Shown here in pieces: positions 7,297 to 13,986 of a stretch of DNA of 26,339 bases. The translations under genes were made by a program, and so were the position numbers. The DNA is from IIICB1 sp035968095. Lineage in GTDB: Bacteria > Cyanobacteriota > Cyanobacteriia > Cyanobacteriales > SIO1D9. Where the stretch lies: positions 1-26,339 of the forward strand of contig JAWQFW010000044.1 in the NCBI GenBank assembly GCA_035968095.1, written 5' to 3'. Every line of letters starts with the position of its first letter. Positions within the stretch are counted from its first letter, which is position 1. Below the pieces are notes generated by a model, which was not told the DNA's origin, made no database searches, and was given only the letters and a program-made list of their open reading frames with translations.

Positions 7297-7920
7297 ATGA
7301 AAATACCTTTAGAGGTTTCTTATCGCGGGATAAACAAATCAGATTCACTTGAATCTTTAATTCAACAAAAAGTAAGCAAACTCGAACAAGTTTGTAACTA
7401 CATGAATAGCTGTCGAGTGATTGTTGAAAAAGTTCACGATCATCCAAAAAGCGGTTCTCCTTTTCGGGTAAGAATTGATATGACTGTTCCCCCAGGACAC
7501 GAATTAGCTGTTGATAAAAATCCCGATGCAGGTAAACAATATGAGCCTGTAGATGCAGTGATTCGCGATGCTTTTGAAGCAGCACGTCGCCAGTTAAAAG
7601 AATTAACTGAAAAGCAACGTGGCGATGTTAAATATCATCCGGAACAAGAAATGGAAGCCGTGGTTACGAAGTTATTTCCTGAACAAGATTACGGTTTTCT
7701 TCAGCCTTTATCTGGTCAAGAAGAAGTTTTCTTTCATCGCAATAGTGTAATTAATAATGATTTTGAGCGCATCGAAATAGGTACTGGGGTACAATTTTCA
7801 GCGTTGCAAGATGACGAAGGTATTCGCGCAACGACGGTGCAAATAGTGAGTAAATCTGGTTCTAATCTTGACCGAGACACAACAGAAGAGATAGAACCAC
7901 CTTTGGGTTGGAAAAAATAA
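7297..7920 (+). CDS. HPF/RaiA-family ribosome-associated protein fused to a cold-shock domain
   Basis: A 207-residue two-domain protein. Residues 1 to about 107 match the HPF/RaiA fold, which binds the small ribosomal subunit during hibernation: the start MKIPLEVSYRGI, then VIVEKVHDHPKSGSPFRVRI and VDAVIRDAFEAARRQLKEL. Residues about 120-185 are a cold-shock, OB-fold nucleic-acid-binding domain, with DYGFL (131-135) and EVFFHRNSV (143-151) matching the two RNA-binding motifs. It is not the long HPF/LrtA of cyanobacteria, whose C-terminal dimer domain differs. The ribosome binding site AGGAGGA lies 12 bases before the ATG. A long leader with a hairpin precedes it and a strong terminator follows, so it is probably transcribed alone. 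Confidence 0.88.
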   Translation: MKIPLEVSYRGINKSDSLESLIQQKVSKLEQVCNYMNSCRVIVEKVHDHPKSGSPFRVRIDMTVPPGHELAVDKNPDAGKQYEPVDAVIRDAFEAARRQLKELTEKQRGDVKYHPEQEMEAVVTKLFPEQDYGFLQPLSGQEEVFFHRNSVINNDFERIEIGTGVQFSALQDDEGIRATTVQIVSKSGSNLDRDTTEEIEPPLGWKK

Positions 7921-7935
7921 ATAATTTCCGGTCTA

Positions 7936-7980
7936 AGAAAACTGTAAAAGTCTTACTGATTTTTGCAGTTTTCTTTCTTT
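7936..7980 (+). terminator. Intrinsic terminator after HPF/cold-shock gene
   Basis: AGAAAACTGTAAAA (7936-7949) pairs with TTTTGCAGTTTTCT (7961-7974) through 14 positions with one G-T wobble. The loop is 11 bases and a T-rich tail follows. It lies 16 bases after the stop codon. Confidence 0.8.
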
Positions 7981-8040
7981 CAACAATTTGTAAATTTTGT
8001 AAATAGTTGCTTGCTTTTAGGAGCAAAATAATTAATTATA

Positions 8041-9453
8041 TTGATAGGGCATCTCGTGTCGTTTCATTTGTCAGGACATCTTGTGCGGAACTTTAGTTCT
8101 GAAATTCCATCTCCTTATTTATCACTGGGAAGCGATCGCGACCTGAGTTTAGATTCTACTCTCCAAGAATTGCCTTTATACGATTTTCGCGCCGAATTGA
8201 CTTGCTTGGGGATAGAAGTAGCCAGAATTTTGCAAAAAGATCCTTCGTTACCAGGAGCGATCTTGACAGAAGAGGGAGAATATGCTGGGATAATTTCGCG
8301 ACGACAATTCCTGGAACTTTTGCTGTTACCCCACGGAAGAGAATTATTTTTGCAGCATCCGTTAGAAGTTCTCCACAGCTACAATCGTCAAGAAACCTTG
8401 ATTTTACCTGGGGATACGCCAATTTTAACAGCAGCGCAACAAGCATTGCGGCGATCGCCACTTTTGCAATCAGAACCCATTGTCGTACAAATAGAAGCCT
8501 CAGTTTACCGACTTTTGGACTTTCAGCAGTTAAATCTTGCTTCATGGCAAATTCGCGGCATCGAAACTCAAGTACGTTATGAACGCACCCAAGCGCGCAT
8601 GATTCAAACTGAAAAAATGGCAAGTTTAGGACGTTTAGTTGATGGGATTGCACACGAAATCTTAGACCCAGTAGGCTTTATTTGGGGTAACTTAACTTAC
8701 GTTTCCACTTATACAGAAGCCTTGTTAGAATTATTGGCTACTTATGAAACTATTGATCAGGAAACTCACCCAGAAATTGAGCAACTCAAAGAAGAAATTG
8801 AACTAGATTTTTTACAGCAAGATTTACCAAGAGCAGTTAAAAGTATTACCACTGGTGCAGAACGCTTGAAAAAGTTATCAGTTAGTTTACAAAACTTTTG
8901 TCATATTGACGAAGTTTATCCCAAACCAGCAGATATTAACTCTTGTTTAGACGGAATTATTTTACTCTTAAAAAATCGCCTCAAAAGCGAAATTGAAATA
9001 GCTAAAAACTACGGTCATTTGCCGCCAGTAACTTGTTATATTGGCGAAATATCGCAAGTTTTCATGAATATTATCACGAATGCAGTTGACGCATTACTTA
9101 ACGAAGCTGTTAGTCAAAAACTCGGTCAAGAATATGGAAGAGAAAGACAAAAGACAGCTAATGAAAAGCCGCGCATCGAAATAACCACTCAAGTCTGGTT
9201 TGCCGATCCAAAACATACTAAAATTAGCGTTGAGCGCTGGGTTTCCATCCTTATTACCGACAACGGACCCGGAATGTCGCAAAAGACTCAACGAGAAATT
9301 CGCGAGACATTTTCCGTGAAAAAACGAGCCGCAAAAGAGACAAGTTTAGCAGTCAGTTATCAAATTGTAACCGCTAAACACGGAGGAGAAATAAAGCTGC
9401 GATCGCAACCGGGAATTGGGACAGAATTTGAAATTCTTTTACCTTTAGTTTGA
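8041..9453 (+). CDS. Sensor histidine kinase with N-terminal CBS-like region
   Basis: A cyanobacterial sensor kinase of about 470 residues without membrane spans, hence soluble. Residues about 45-165 look like a CBS-pair sensor (LPGAILTEEGEYAGIISRRQ). A short coiled linker leads to the H-box around H205 (MASLGRLVDGIAHEILDP). The ATPase domain has an N-box with N343 and N347 and a G1 box DNGPGM (407-412). The F-box region is FSVKKR, but the G2 box that normally reads GxGLGL is KETSLAV (431-437). The HGGEI end is kept. ATP-lid function may therefore be altered. The start is uncertain: the frame opens with TTG at 8041 and AGGAG is 17 bases upstream; GTG at 8056 is an alternative. The partner regulator is unknown. 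Confidence 0.85.
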   Translation: MIGHLVSFHLSGHLVRNFSSEIPSPYLSLGSDRDLSLDSTLQELPLYDFRAELTCLGIEVARILQKDPSLPGAILTEEGEYAGIISRRQFLELLLLPHGRELFLQHPLEVLHSYNRQETLILPGDTPILTAAQQALRRSPLLQSEPIVVQIEASVYRLLDFQQLNLASWQIRGIETQVRYERTQARMIQTEKMASLGRLVDGIAHEILDPVGFIWGNLTYVSTYTEALLELLATYETIDQETHPEIEQLKEEIELDFLQQDLPRAVKSITTGAERLKKLSVSLQNFCHIDEVYPKPADINSCLDGIILLLKNRLKSEIEIAKNYGHLPPVTCYIGEISQVFMNIITNAVDALLNEAVSQKLGQEYGRERQKTANEKPRIEITTQVWFADPKHTKISVERWVSILITDNGPGMSQKTQREIRETFSVKKRAAKETSLAVSYQIVTAKHGGEIKLRSQPGIGTEFEILLPLV

Positions 9454-9486
9454 GTTAATTGTTATTTCTTAAAAGAGGAGATAGAA

Positions 9487-9696
9487 ATGGGAGAAGAGGA
9501 GCGCGATCGCACAATTCAAGCTTTATGTGAAGTAGCCAAAACTTCAGATGTAGAAGAAGCTTTTAGGATTTTAAATAGTAAAGAAACAGATGATATTTAC
9601 TTCCTGAGAGTACCACCAAATCTCAACTCAGCGCGTGAAGCTATTCGTTGGCTAAATCACGGTATTGACCCCGAAGAATTTGCTATTGAAACTTAA
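9487..9696 (+). CDS. Small conserved-looking hypothetical protein
   Basis: A 69-residue acidic protein that I cannot assign to a function. The first half is predicted helical (RDRTIQALCEVAKTSDVEEA). The second half has the compact stretch RVPPNLNSAREAIRWLNHG followed by an acidic end. There is no membrane segment or signal. GAGGAG six bases before the ATG is a strong ribosome binding site, which supports a real gene. It starts 33 bases after the sensor kinase stop on the same strand with no terminator between, so the two are probably co-transcribed and may work together; that link is inferred. Confidence 0.75.
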   Translation: MGEEERDRTIQALCEVAKTSDVEEAFRILNSKETDDIYFLRVPPNLNSAREAIRWLNHGIDPEEFAIET

Positions 9697-9804
9697 AGTA
9701 AAGATAACTTTCTCAACAGCCAAGTCACAGAGATTATTTCTTGCCCGATGTTAGTTAAACTATTTGAGGGGGAAAAATATATGTGAAGACAGGTAAAAAA
9801 TTCT

Positions 9805-10761
9805 ATGAGCAAAAAAATTGTCGGAATGGTTACTACCTACAAAGGTGTCGAATATAGTGACTGGTTGTGGAAGCAAACCCCGCAACCTTTTGGAGTCTGG
9901 AAAAATATGCAAATCCTGGCAAATGCGGCAAAGCCAGATTTTTTGCTTTTATATCAATTTGATTTTCATCAGATAAAAAAGCCCCAAGGTTCTTTACTTT
10001 CGCGCTTGAAACAAAAAGTAACTCAACCTGAAGTAAAAATCCCATCTTTGTTGCGGGAAATCCCGAAAGAGCGGATAATTTATTTACTGCGAGAGCCACC
10101 TTTGCCCGAAGTTGTGACGAAAACTCAAACTAACTACGATCGCGCAACTGAATATTGCGGCTATGTCTCCGGTCCCGACGAATTTGCCCCTCAACCCGAT
10201 TATATGCCCGCGATTTGGTATGTGGGTAACTCTTTTCGCGAACTAAACGACATGGAACCCCCAGCGAAAGAGAAACTTTGTTCCTGGATTACATCCGGGA
10301 TTTCTCGCACCAAAAATCATCGTCAGCGTTTAGCATTTTTACGAATGTTACGAGAAAGTAACTTAGATTTTGACGTTTACGGGCGAAATTTGCCAGACTG
10401 GGCGCAAGGACACGGAACTGTCAGTAATAAATGGCACGCAATGGCTCCTTACTACTATAATCTGGCGATCGAAAATTATGCTGAAAATGACTTATATGTC
10501 AGCGAAAAACTTTGGGATGCTTTGCTCTGCTGGTGTCTACCAATTTATTATGGTGGTTCGGGGGCAGATAAATTGTTACCACCAGGAAGTTTTTTGCGCT
10601 TGCCCAGTCAAGATGAAAAAGGTTTAGCTTATATTAAAGAAGTGACCGCAAATCCTGATGCTTGGCACGAAGCGAAGGACGCGATCGCGGAAGCTAGACA
10701 AATTATTCTCCACAAATTAAATTTACTTGCTTGGTTAGCAGATTTTGTGGAAAAACACTGA
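9805..10761 (+). CDS. Glycosyltransferase family 10 (fucosyltransferase-like)
   Basis: A 318-residue protein whose C-terminal half carries the GT10 donor-binding motif: AIENYAENDLYVSEKLWDAL (221-240), then WCLPIYYGG. This corresponds to the GDP-fucose-binding signature of alpha-1,3-fucosyltransferases (the E-N ... Y-V-x-E-K pattern). The N-terminal half (KIVGMVTTYKGVEYSDWLW onward) would hold the acceptor and is divergent. No membrane span is seen, so it should act in the cytosol on a growing glycan. The ribosome binding site is weak (AGG about 13 bases upstream). It opens a same-strand run of four glycan-related genes. GDP-fucose use is inferred from the motif; another GDP-sugar is possible. 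Confidence 0.85.
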   Translation: MSKKIVGMVTTYKGVEYSDWLWKQTPQPFGVWKNMQILANAAKPDFLLLYQFDFHQIKKPQGSLLSRLKQKVTQPEVKIPSLLREIPKERIIYLLREPPLPEVVTKTQTNYDRATEYCGYVSGPDEFAPQPDYMPAIWYVGNSFRELNDMEPPAKEKLCSWITSGISRTKNHRQRLAFLRMLRESNLDFDVYGRNLPDWAQGHGTVSNKWHAMAPYYYNLAIENYAENDLYVSEKLWDALLCWCLPIYYGGSGADKLLPPGSFLRLPSQDEKGLAYIKEVTANPDAWHEAKDAIAEARQIILHKLNLLAWLADFVEKH

Positions 10762-10814
10762 TCGGCAAGCCAAATTTTGTTTACGAGAATCTATCGAGTT
10801 AAGATGCAAAATTT

Positions 10815-11810
10815 ATGGATGGTATTTGTACCCTCGGCAACGATCGCGTCTCCGACCAATTGATTGCTTTATTTAACAGCATTGAGACAATTATGGGCAA
10901 AGACACGCCAATTTGTGTCTATCCCTACGATGACAATACCGAGTTAATTGCTGCTGAAATTGCTCGTCGTCCGAATGTCACACTTTTTAGCGATCGCGAA
11001 TCAATGCAGCGTTGGGATAACTTTGCTAAATCAGCTTGGGACACCCATCCTACCGCCCGTCAAATTTGGCAAAAAGCGGGCAGTAGTGGCTATCATCGTT
11101 TTGGAACTCATCGCCGTTATTGCGCTTTTGATGCTCCTTTCGATCGCTTTCTTTACATGGATGCTGATACTTTATTAATGTCATCTGTCGAGAAATTCTT
11201 CGACAAATTAGCCACTCATGATTGTGTCGTTTACGACTTTCAGTATAAAGATTTAAGCCATATTTATACTGTTGATTCTCCAAAACTAACAGAGGTATTT
11301 TCCTCGGAAAGATTAACCACAGAAATTTTTTGCTCTGGATTATTCGCTAGTAAAAAATATTTCTTTCCGGCTGAAAAAAGAAACTGGTTAATCGAGCAAC
11401 TCAAATCTGGAGAAGCAGAAATTCTTTATCCAATGTCTGTTGACCAAAGTTTAATTAATTATTTAATGATGCGTTCGGGCGCATCAATTTATAATTTTTC
11501 CCTTGAATTACCAACTGAGGAAAAAACAGGTTGTTGCGTAACTTCACCTCATTTTCAAGCAGAAGAAAACATTCTTTACGATCGTGGTAAACGTTTAACT
11601 TATATACACTACATCGGCGTTTCTTCCCAATTATTTCAAAGAGTTTGTGCAGGAGAAAATCTTGATTTTCCCTATCGAGATATTTTCTTACATTATCGCT
11701 ATCTCCATGAACCAGAAAAACGCCCTCAATTTCAAGGTAAACCAGTACCCTATAAGCAACCACCCAGTTTAAAGACAAAATTACTGAAAAAATTAGGTTT
11801 AACTCGCTAA
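10815..11810 (+). CDS. Npun_R2821/Npun_R2823-type GT-A-like protein, copy 1
   Basis: A 331-residue protein of a cyanobacterial family resembling GT-A nucleotide-sugar glycosyltransferases. The N-terminus MDGICTLGNDRVSDQLIALF begins the nucleotide-binding sheet. YMDADTLL supplies a DxD metal motif (D116, D118). Later shared positions are CSGLFASKK, SVDQSLINYLMMRSG and the end motif FPYRDIFLHYRYL. It is probably cytosolic. The upstream gene ends 53 bases before it and the ribosome binding site is poor. The next gene is a diverged paralog ten bases downstream, so the two belong to one operon. Donor and acceptor are unknown. Confidence 0.8.
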   Translation: MDGICTLGNDRVSDQLIALFNSIETIMGKDTPICVYPYDDNTELIAAEIARRPNVTLFSDRESMQRWDNFAKSAWDTHPTARQIWQKAGSSGYHRFGTHRRYCAFDAPFDRFLYMDADTLLMSSVEKFFDKLATHDCVVYDFQYKDLSHIYTVDSPKLTEVFSSERLTTEIFCSGLFASKKYFFPAEKRNWLIEQLKSGEAEILYPMSVDQSLINYLMMRSGASIYNFSLELPTEEKTGCCVTSPHFQAEENILYDRGKRLTYIHYIGVSSQLFQRVCAGENLDFPYRDIFLHYRYLHEPEKRPQFQGKPVPYKQPPSLKTKLLKKLGLTR

Positions 11811-11820
11811 GGAGAAACTC

Positions 11821-12738
11821 ATGAAGCGCGGGATTTATATTACTGCTAACGATAAAGTAACCGAAAACGCGATCGCGCTGTTAAATAGTATTCGTCACTA
11901 CGATTCCGAAACCGCGATCGTCCTTATCCCTTATGATGATAACTATCACAATCTCGCCCAAGTTTTAGCGAAAGATTACGGCGTAAAAGTTTACGAAGAT
12001 TTAGAGTTTATCGAACGTCTCTCCCAAAAATTATACGATATTTTCGGCAAAGATTTTTTTGCTCGTCCCAATCAATTTCGTAAGCAAGCTTGCTGGTTTG
12101 GCGACTTCGATGAATTTCTTTATATCGATACCGATATTGTTGTTTTCGAGAAAATTATCGACAATTTAAATTACTTTTCTGAATACGACTTTCTCTGCTG
12201 CGACTATCAACATAGCGGCGGTATTAAAAACGTTTTTACCGAAAAAATAGTTGCCGACAACGTAATTAATGAAAACGAACTCAAAGACCTTTTTAACGGT
12301 GGTTTTTGGGCATCGAAAAAGAATTTACTTTCTGAACAAGATTTATACGATACTTTTGCTGAATGTGCCGCCCATCCAGAATACTTTGATTTCTCACAAA
12401 AAACCTCCGACCAACCGATTATTAATTACATGATTCTTAAGCGAATCAAAAACAGATTTAATATCGTCAATCGTCCAGGAAAAGCCCCCGGAAGTTGGGC
12501 AGGAAGTAAACATTTTCAACAACAAGGAAACATTTTAATCGATCCTAATACTAATCAACCATTACAATATTTACACTGGGCAGGAATTCGTATCGAACCT
12601 GGTTGTCCCTATTGGGATATTTGGAAACATTACCGTTATTTAGGCGACCCTAATCCACCGCAAGATATGCCTCCGAAACAGCCAGAAAGCTCTTGGAAAC
12701 AAATTATAAGAAAAGTCAAAAATAAATTAAAAAAATAA
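11821..12738 (+). CDS. Npun_R2821/Npun_R2823-type GT-A-like protein, copy 2
   Basis: A 305-residue paralog of the preceding gene. The shared landmarks appear in the same order: ANDKVTENAIALLNSIR (9-25), IPYDDN, the metal motif YIDTD (D103, D105), NGGFWASKKN, TSDQPIINYM, LQYLHWAG and CPYWDIWKHYRYLGD. AAGGAG seven bases before the ATG is a good ribosome binding site, and only ten bases separate it from the gene before, so translation is likely coupled. Sequence identity to copy 1 looks low, pointing to an old duplication with different sugar or acceptor use. The basic C-terminus (KQIIRKVKNKLKK) could bind membrane. Confidence 0.8.
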   Translation: MKRGIYITANDKVTENAIALLNSIRHYDSETAIVLIPYDDNYHNLAQVLAKDYGVKVYEDLEFIERLSQKLYDIFGKDFFARPNQFRKQACWFGDFDEFLYIDTDIVVFEKIIDNLNYFSEYDFLCCDYQHSGGIKNVFTEKIVADNVINENELKDLFNGGFWASKKNLLSEQDLYDTFAECAAHPEYFDFSQKTSDQPIINYMILKRIKNRFNIVNRPGKAPGSWAGSKHFQQQGNILIDPNTNQPLQYLHWAGIRIEPGCPYWDIWKHYRYLGDPNPPQDMPPKQPESSWKQIIRKVKNKLKK

Positions 12739-12756
12739 TAATTGATTGACAAAAAT

Positions 12757-13620
12757 ATGCACGTGAATAAATTACCAGATTTTATAATTGTTGGTGGTAG
12801 CAAATGTGGGACTACCTCTTTACATGATTATCTCAGTCAGCATCCGCAACTTTATATTTGTCCCCAAAAAGAAACTTTCTTTTTTATTAATGAACCTAAT
12901 CGTTCCAATCATAAACGCTGGGGGGCAATTACGGAATTAGAAGACTATCAAGGTTTGTTTAAAGATGCGCCGGAAAACAGCGTTATTGGCGAAATATCGA
13001 CTACTTATTATAGTTGTCCAGAATCGGCTCGTTTAATTCACGAGATGCTCCCGAATGTGAAAATAATTGCGATTTTGCGCGATCCAGCAAATCGGGCTTT
13101 TTCTGATTATCAAATGCACGTGCGCGATGGAAATGAAGAACCAGATTTAAAAGGGTTAATTTCTCCTCATAATCAGCACGTAAAAAGAGGCTTTTATTAT
13201 TCAGAATTATTGCCTTTTTTTGAAAAATTCGATCGCAAGCAAATTAAGATTTTGCTTTTTGAGGATTTGTGTAAAGATCCAGTAATTTTTCTGCAAGATT
13301 TGTTTCGTTTTGTTGGAGTTGATGACAGTTTTGTTCCGAATATGAGTAAAAAAGGTAGAGAAGGTGGACTACCGAAAAATCAAGCTGTAAATCAGTTATT
13401 GACGAGAAAGAATCCGGTGCGAAGTTTTGCCGCAGGGGTACTGAAAATTTTTCTCCCTGTGGAAACTAGACGCAAAATTAGGGAAGGTTTAGTTAAGAAA
13501 AATATTGAGAAAGTTAAGTTATCGTCAGAGGAAAGAAAGCAATTGATTGAGATTTATCGTAGCGATATTTTGCAGTTGGAAAAGTTGATTGAGAAAGATT
13601 TATCTGCGTGGCTGAAGTGA
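12757..13620 (+). CDS. PAPS-dependent sulfotransferase
   Basis: A 287-residue enzyme that would move sulfate from PAPS to a sugar hydroxyl. The 5'-phosphosulfate loop is VGGSKCGTTSLHDYL (12-26). The 3'-phosphate-binding segment is ILRDPANRAFSDYQMH (106-121) with R108 and S116. KRGFYYSELLPFFEKF and KILLFEDLCKDP are also typical of the family. I start at ATG 12757 because family members begin just before the P-loop; TTG at 12742 is in frame and would add five residues, and neither has a clear ribosome binding site. It begins 18 bases after the GT-A-like gene, so the glycan made by this cluster is probably sulfated. No terminator with a T-run follows. Confidence 0.88.
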   Translation: MHVNKLPDFIIVGGSKCGTTSLHDYLSQHPQLYICPQKETFFFINEPNRSNHKRWGAITELEDYQGLFKDAPENSVIGEISTTYYSCPESARLIHEMLPNVKIIAILRDPANRAFSDYQMHVRDGNEEPDLKGLISPHNQHVKRGFYYSELLPFFEKFDRKQIKILLFEDLCKDPVIFLQDLFRFVGVDDSFVPNMSKKGREGGLPKNQAVNQLLTRKNPVRSFAAGVLKIFLPVETRRKIREGLVKKNIEKVKLSSEERKQLIEIYRSDILQLEKLIEKDLSAWLK

Positions 13621-13986
13621 TTAGTTTAGGGAAAGATGAGATTTGAAGCTAGTTCTTGCGGCGAAATTGTCTTGCTTCGACTGAGGATACTTATCATTGG
13701 AATGATAATTACAGCTAGTTAACGCGATCGCCTTTTTTGCAAATCGCAACTTCAAAATCAATTCATTGAGCGATCGCCAGACAATTTTCTCGAATTAGAA
13801 TACTTTTTTACTTTCTCTACTTTTTTTTGTCAAGCACTTTTAACTTAACTTCATACTAGCTGGTATTTTAAGACCATCTCACCGTTTCTTATAGAAAAAA
13901 CTCAGTAAAAAATAAACTTATGTAACAAAAAACGAGGTTTCGCATAAAAAACTACCTTCAGAGACAAAAGAGTAAGTAGATACTCA
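13621..13986. other. Intergenic region before the dual-peptidase gene
   Basis: A 366-base AT-rich stretch. It holds a perfect inverted repeat at 13691-13708, two GCGATCGC sites near 13723 and 13769, and T- and A-runs from 13800. No convincing promoter pair and no reading frame are seen. Confidence 0.4.
13691..13708. repeat. Perfect inverted repeat, possible operator
   Basis: TTATCATTGGAATGATAA has two eight-base arms around a two-base centre. No T-run follows, so termination is unlikely. The half-site order differs from a Fur box. It lies 70 bases after the sulfotransferase stop and about 280 before the large gene. Confidence 0.4.

Noticed and set aside
8156..8653. 165-codon frame on the minus strand inside the sensor kinase
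   Set aside because: It is entirely antisense to the recognisable kinase sequence and shows no domain.
13691..13708. Inverted repeat read as a Fur box
   Set aside because: The GATAAT-type half-sites point outward instead of inward, so the Fur consensus arrangement is not met.
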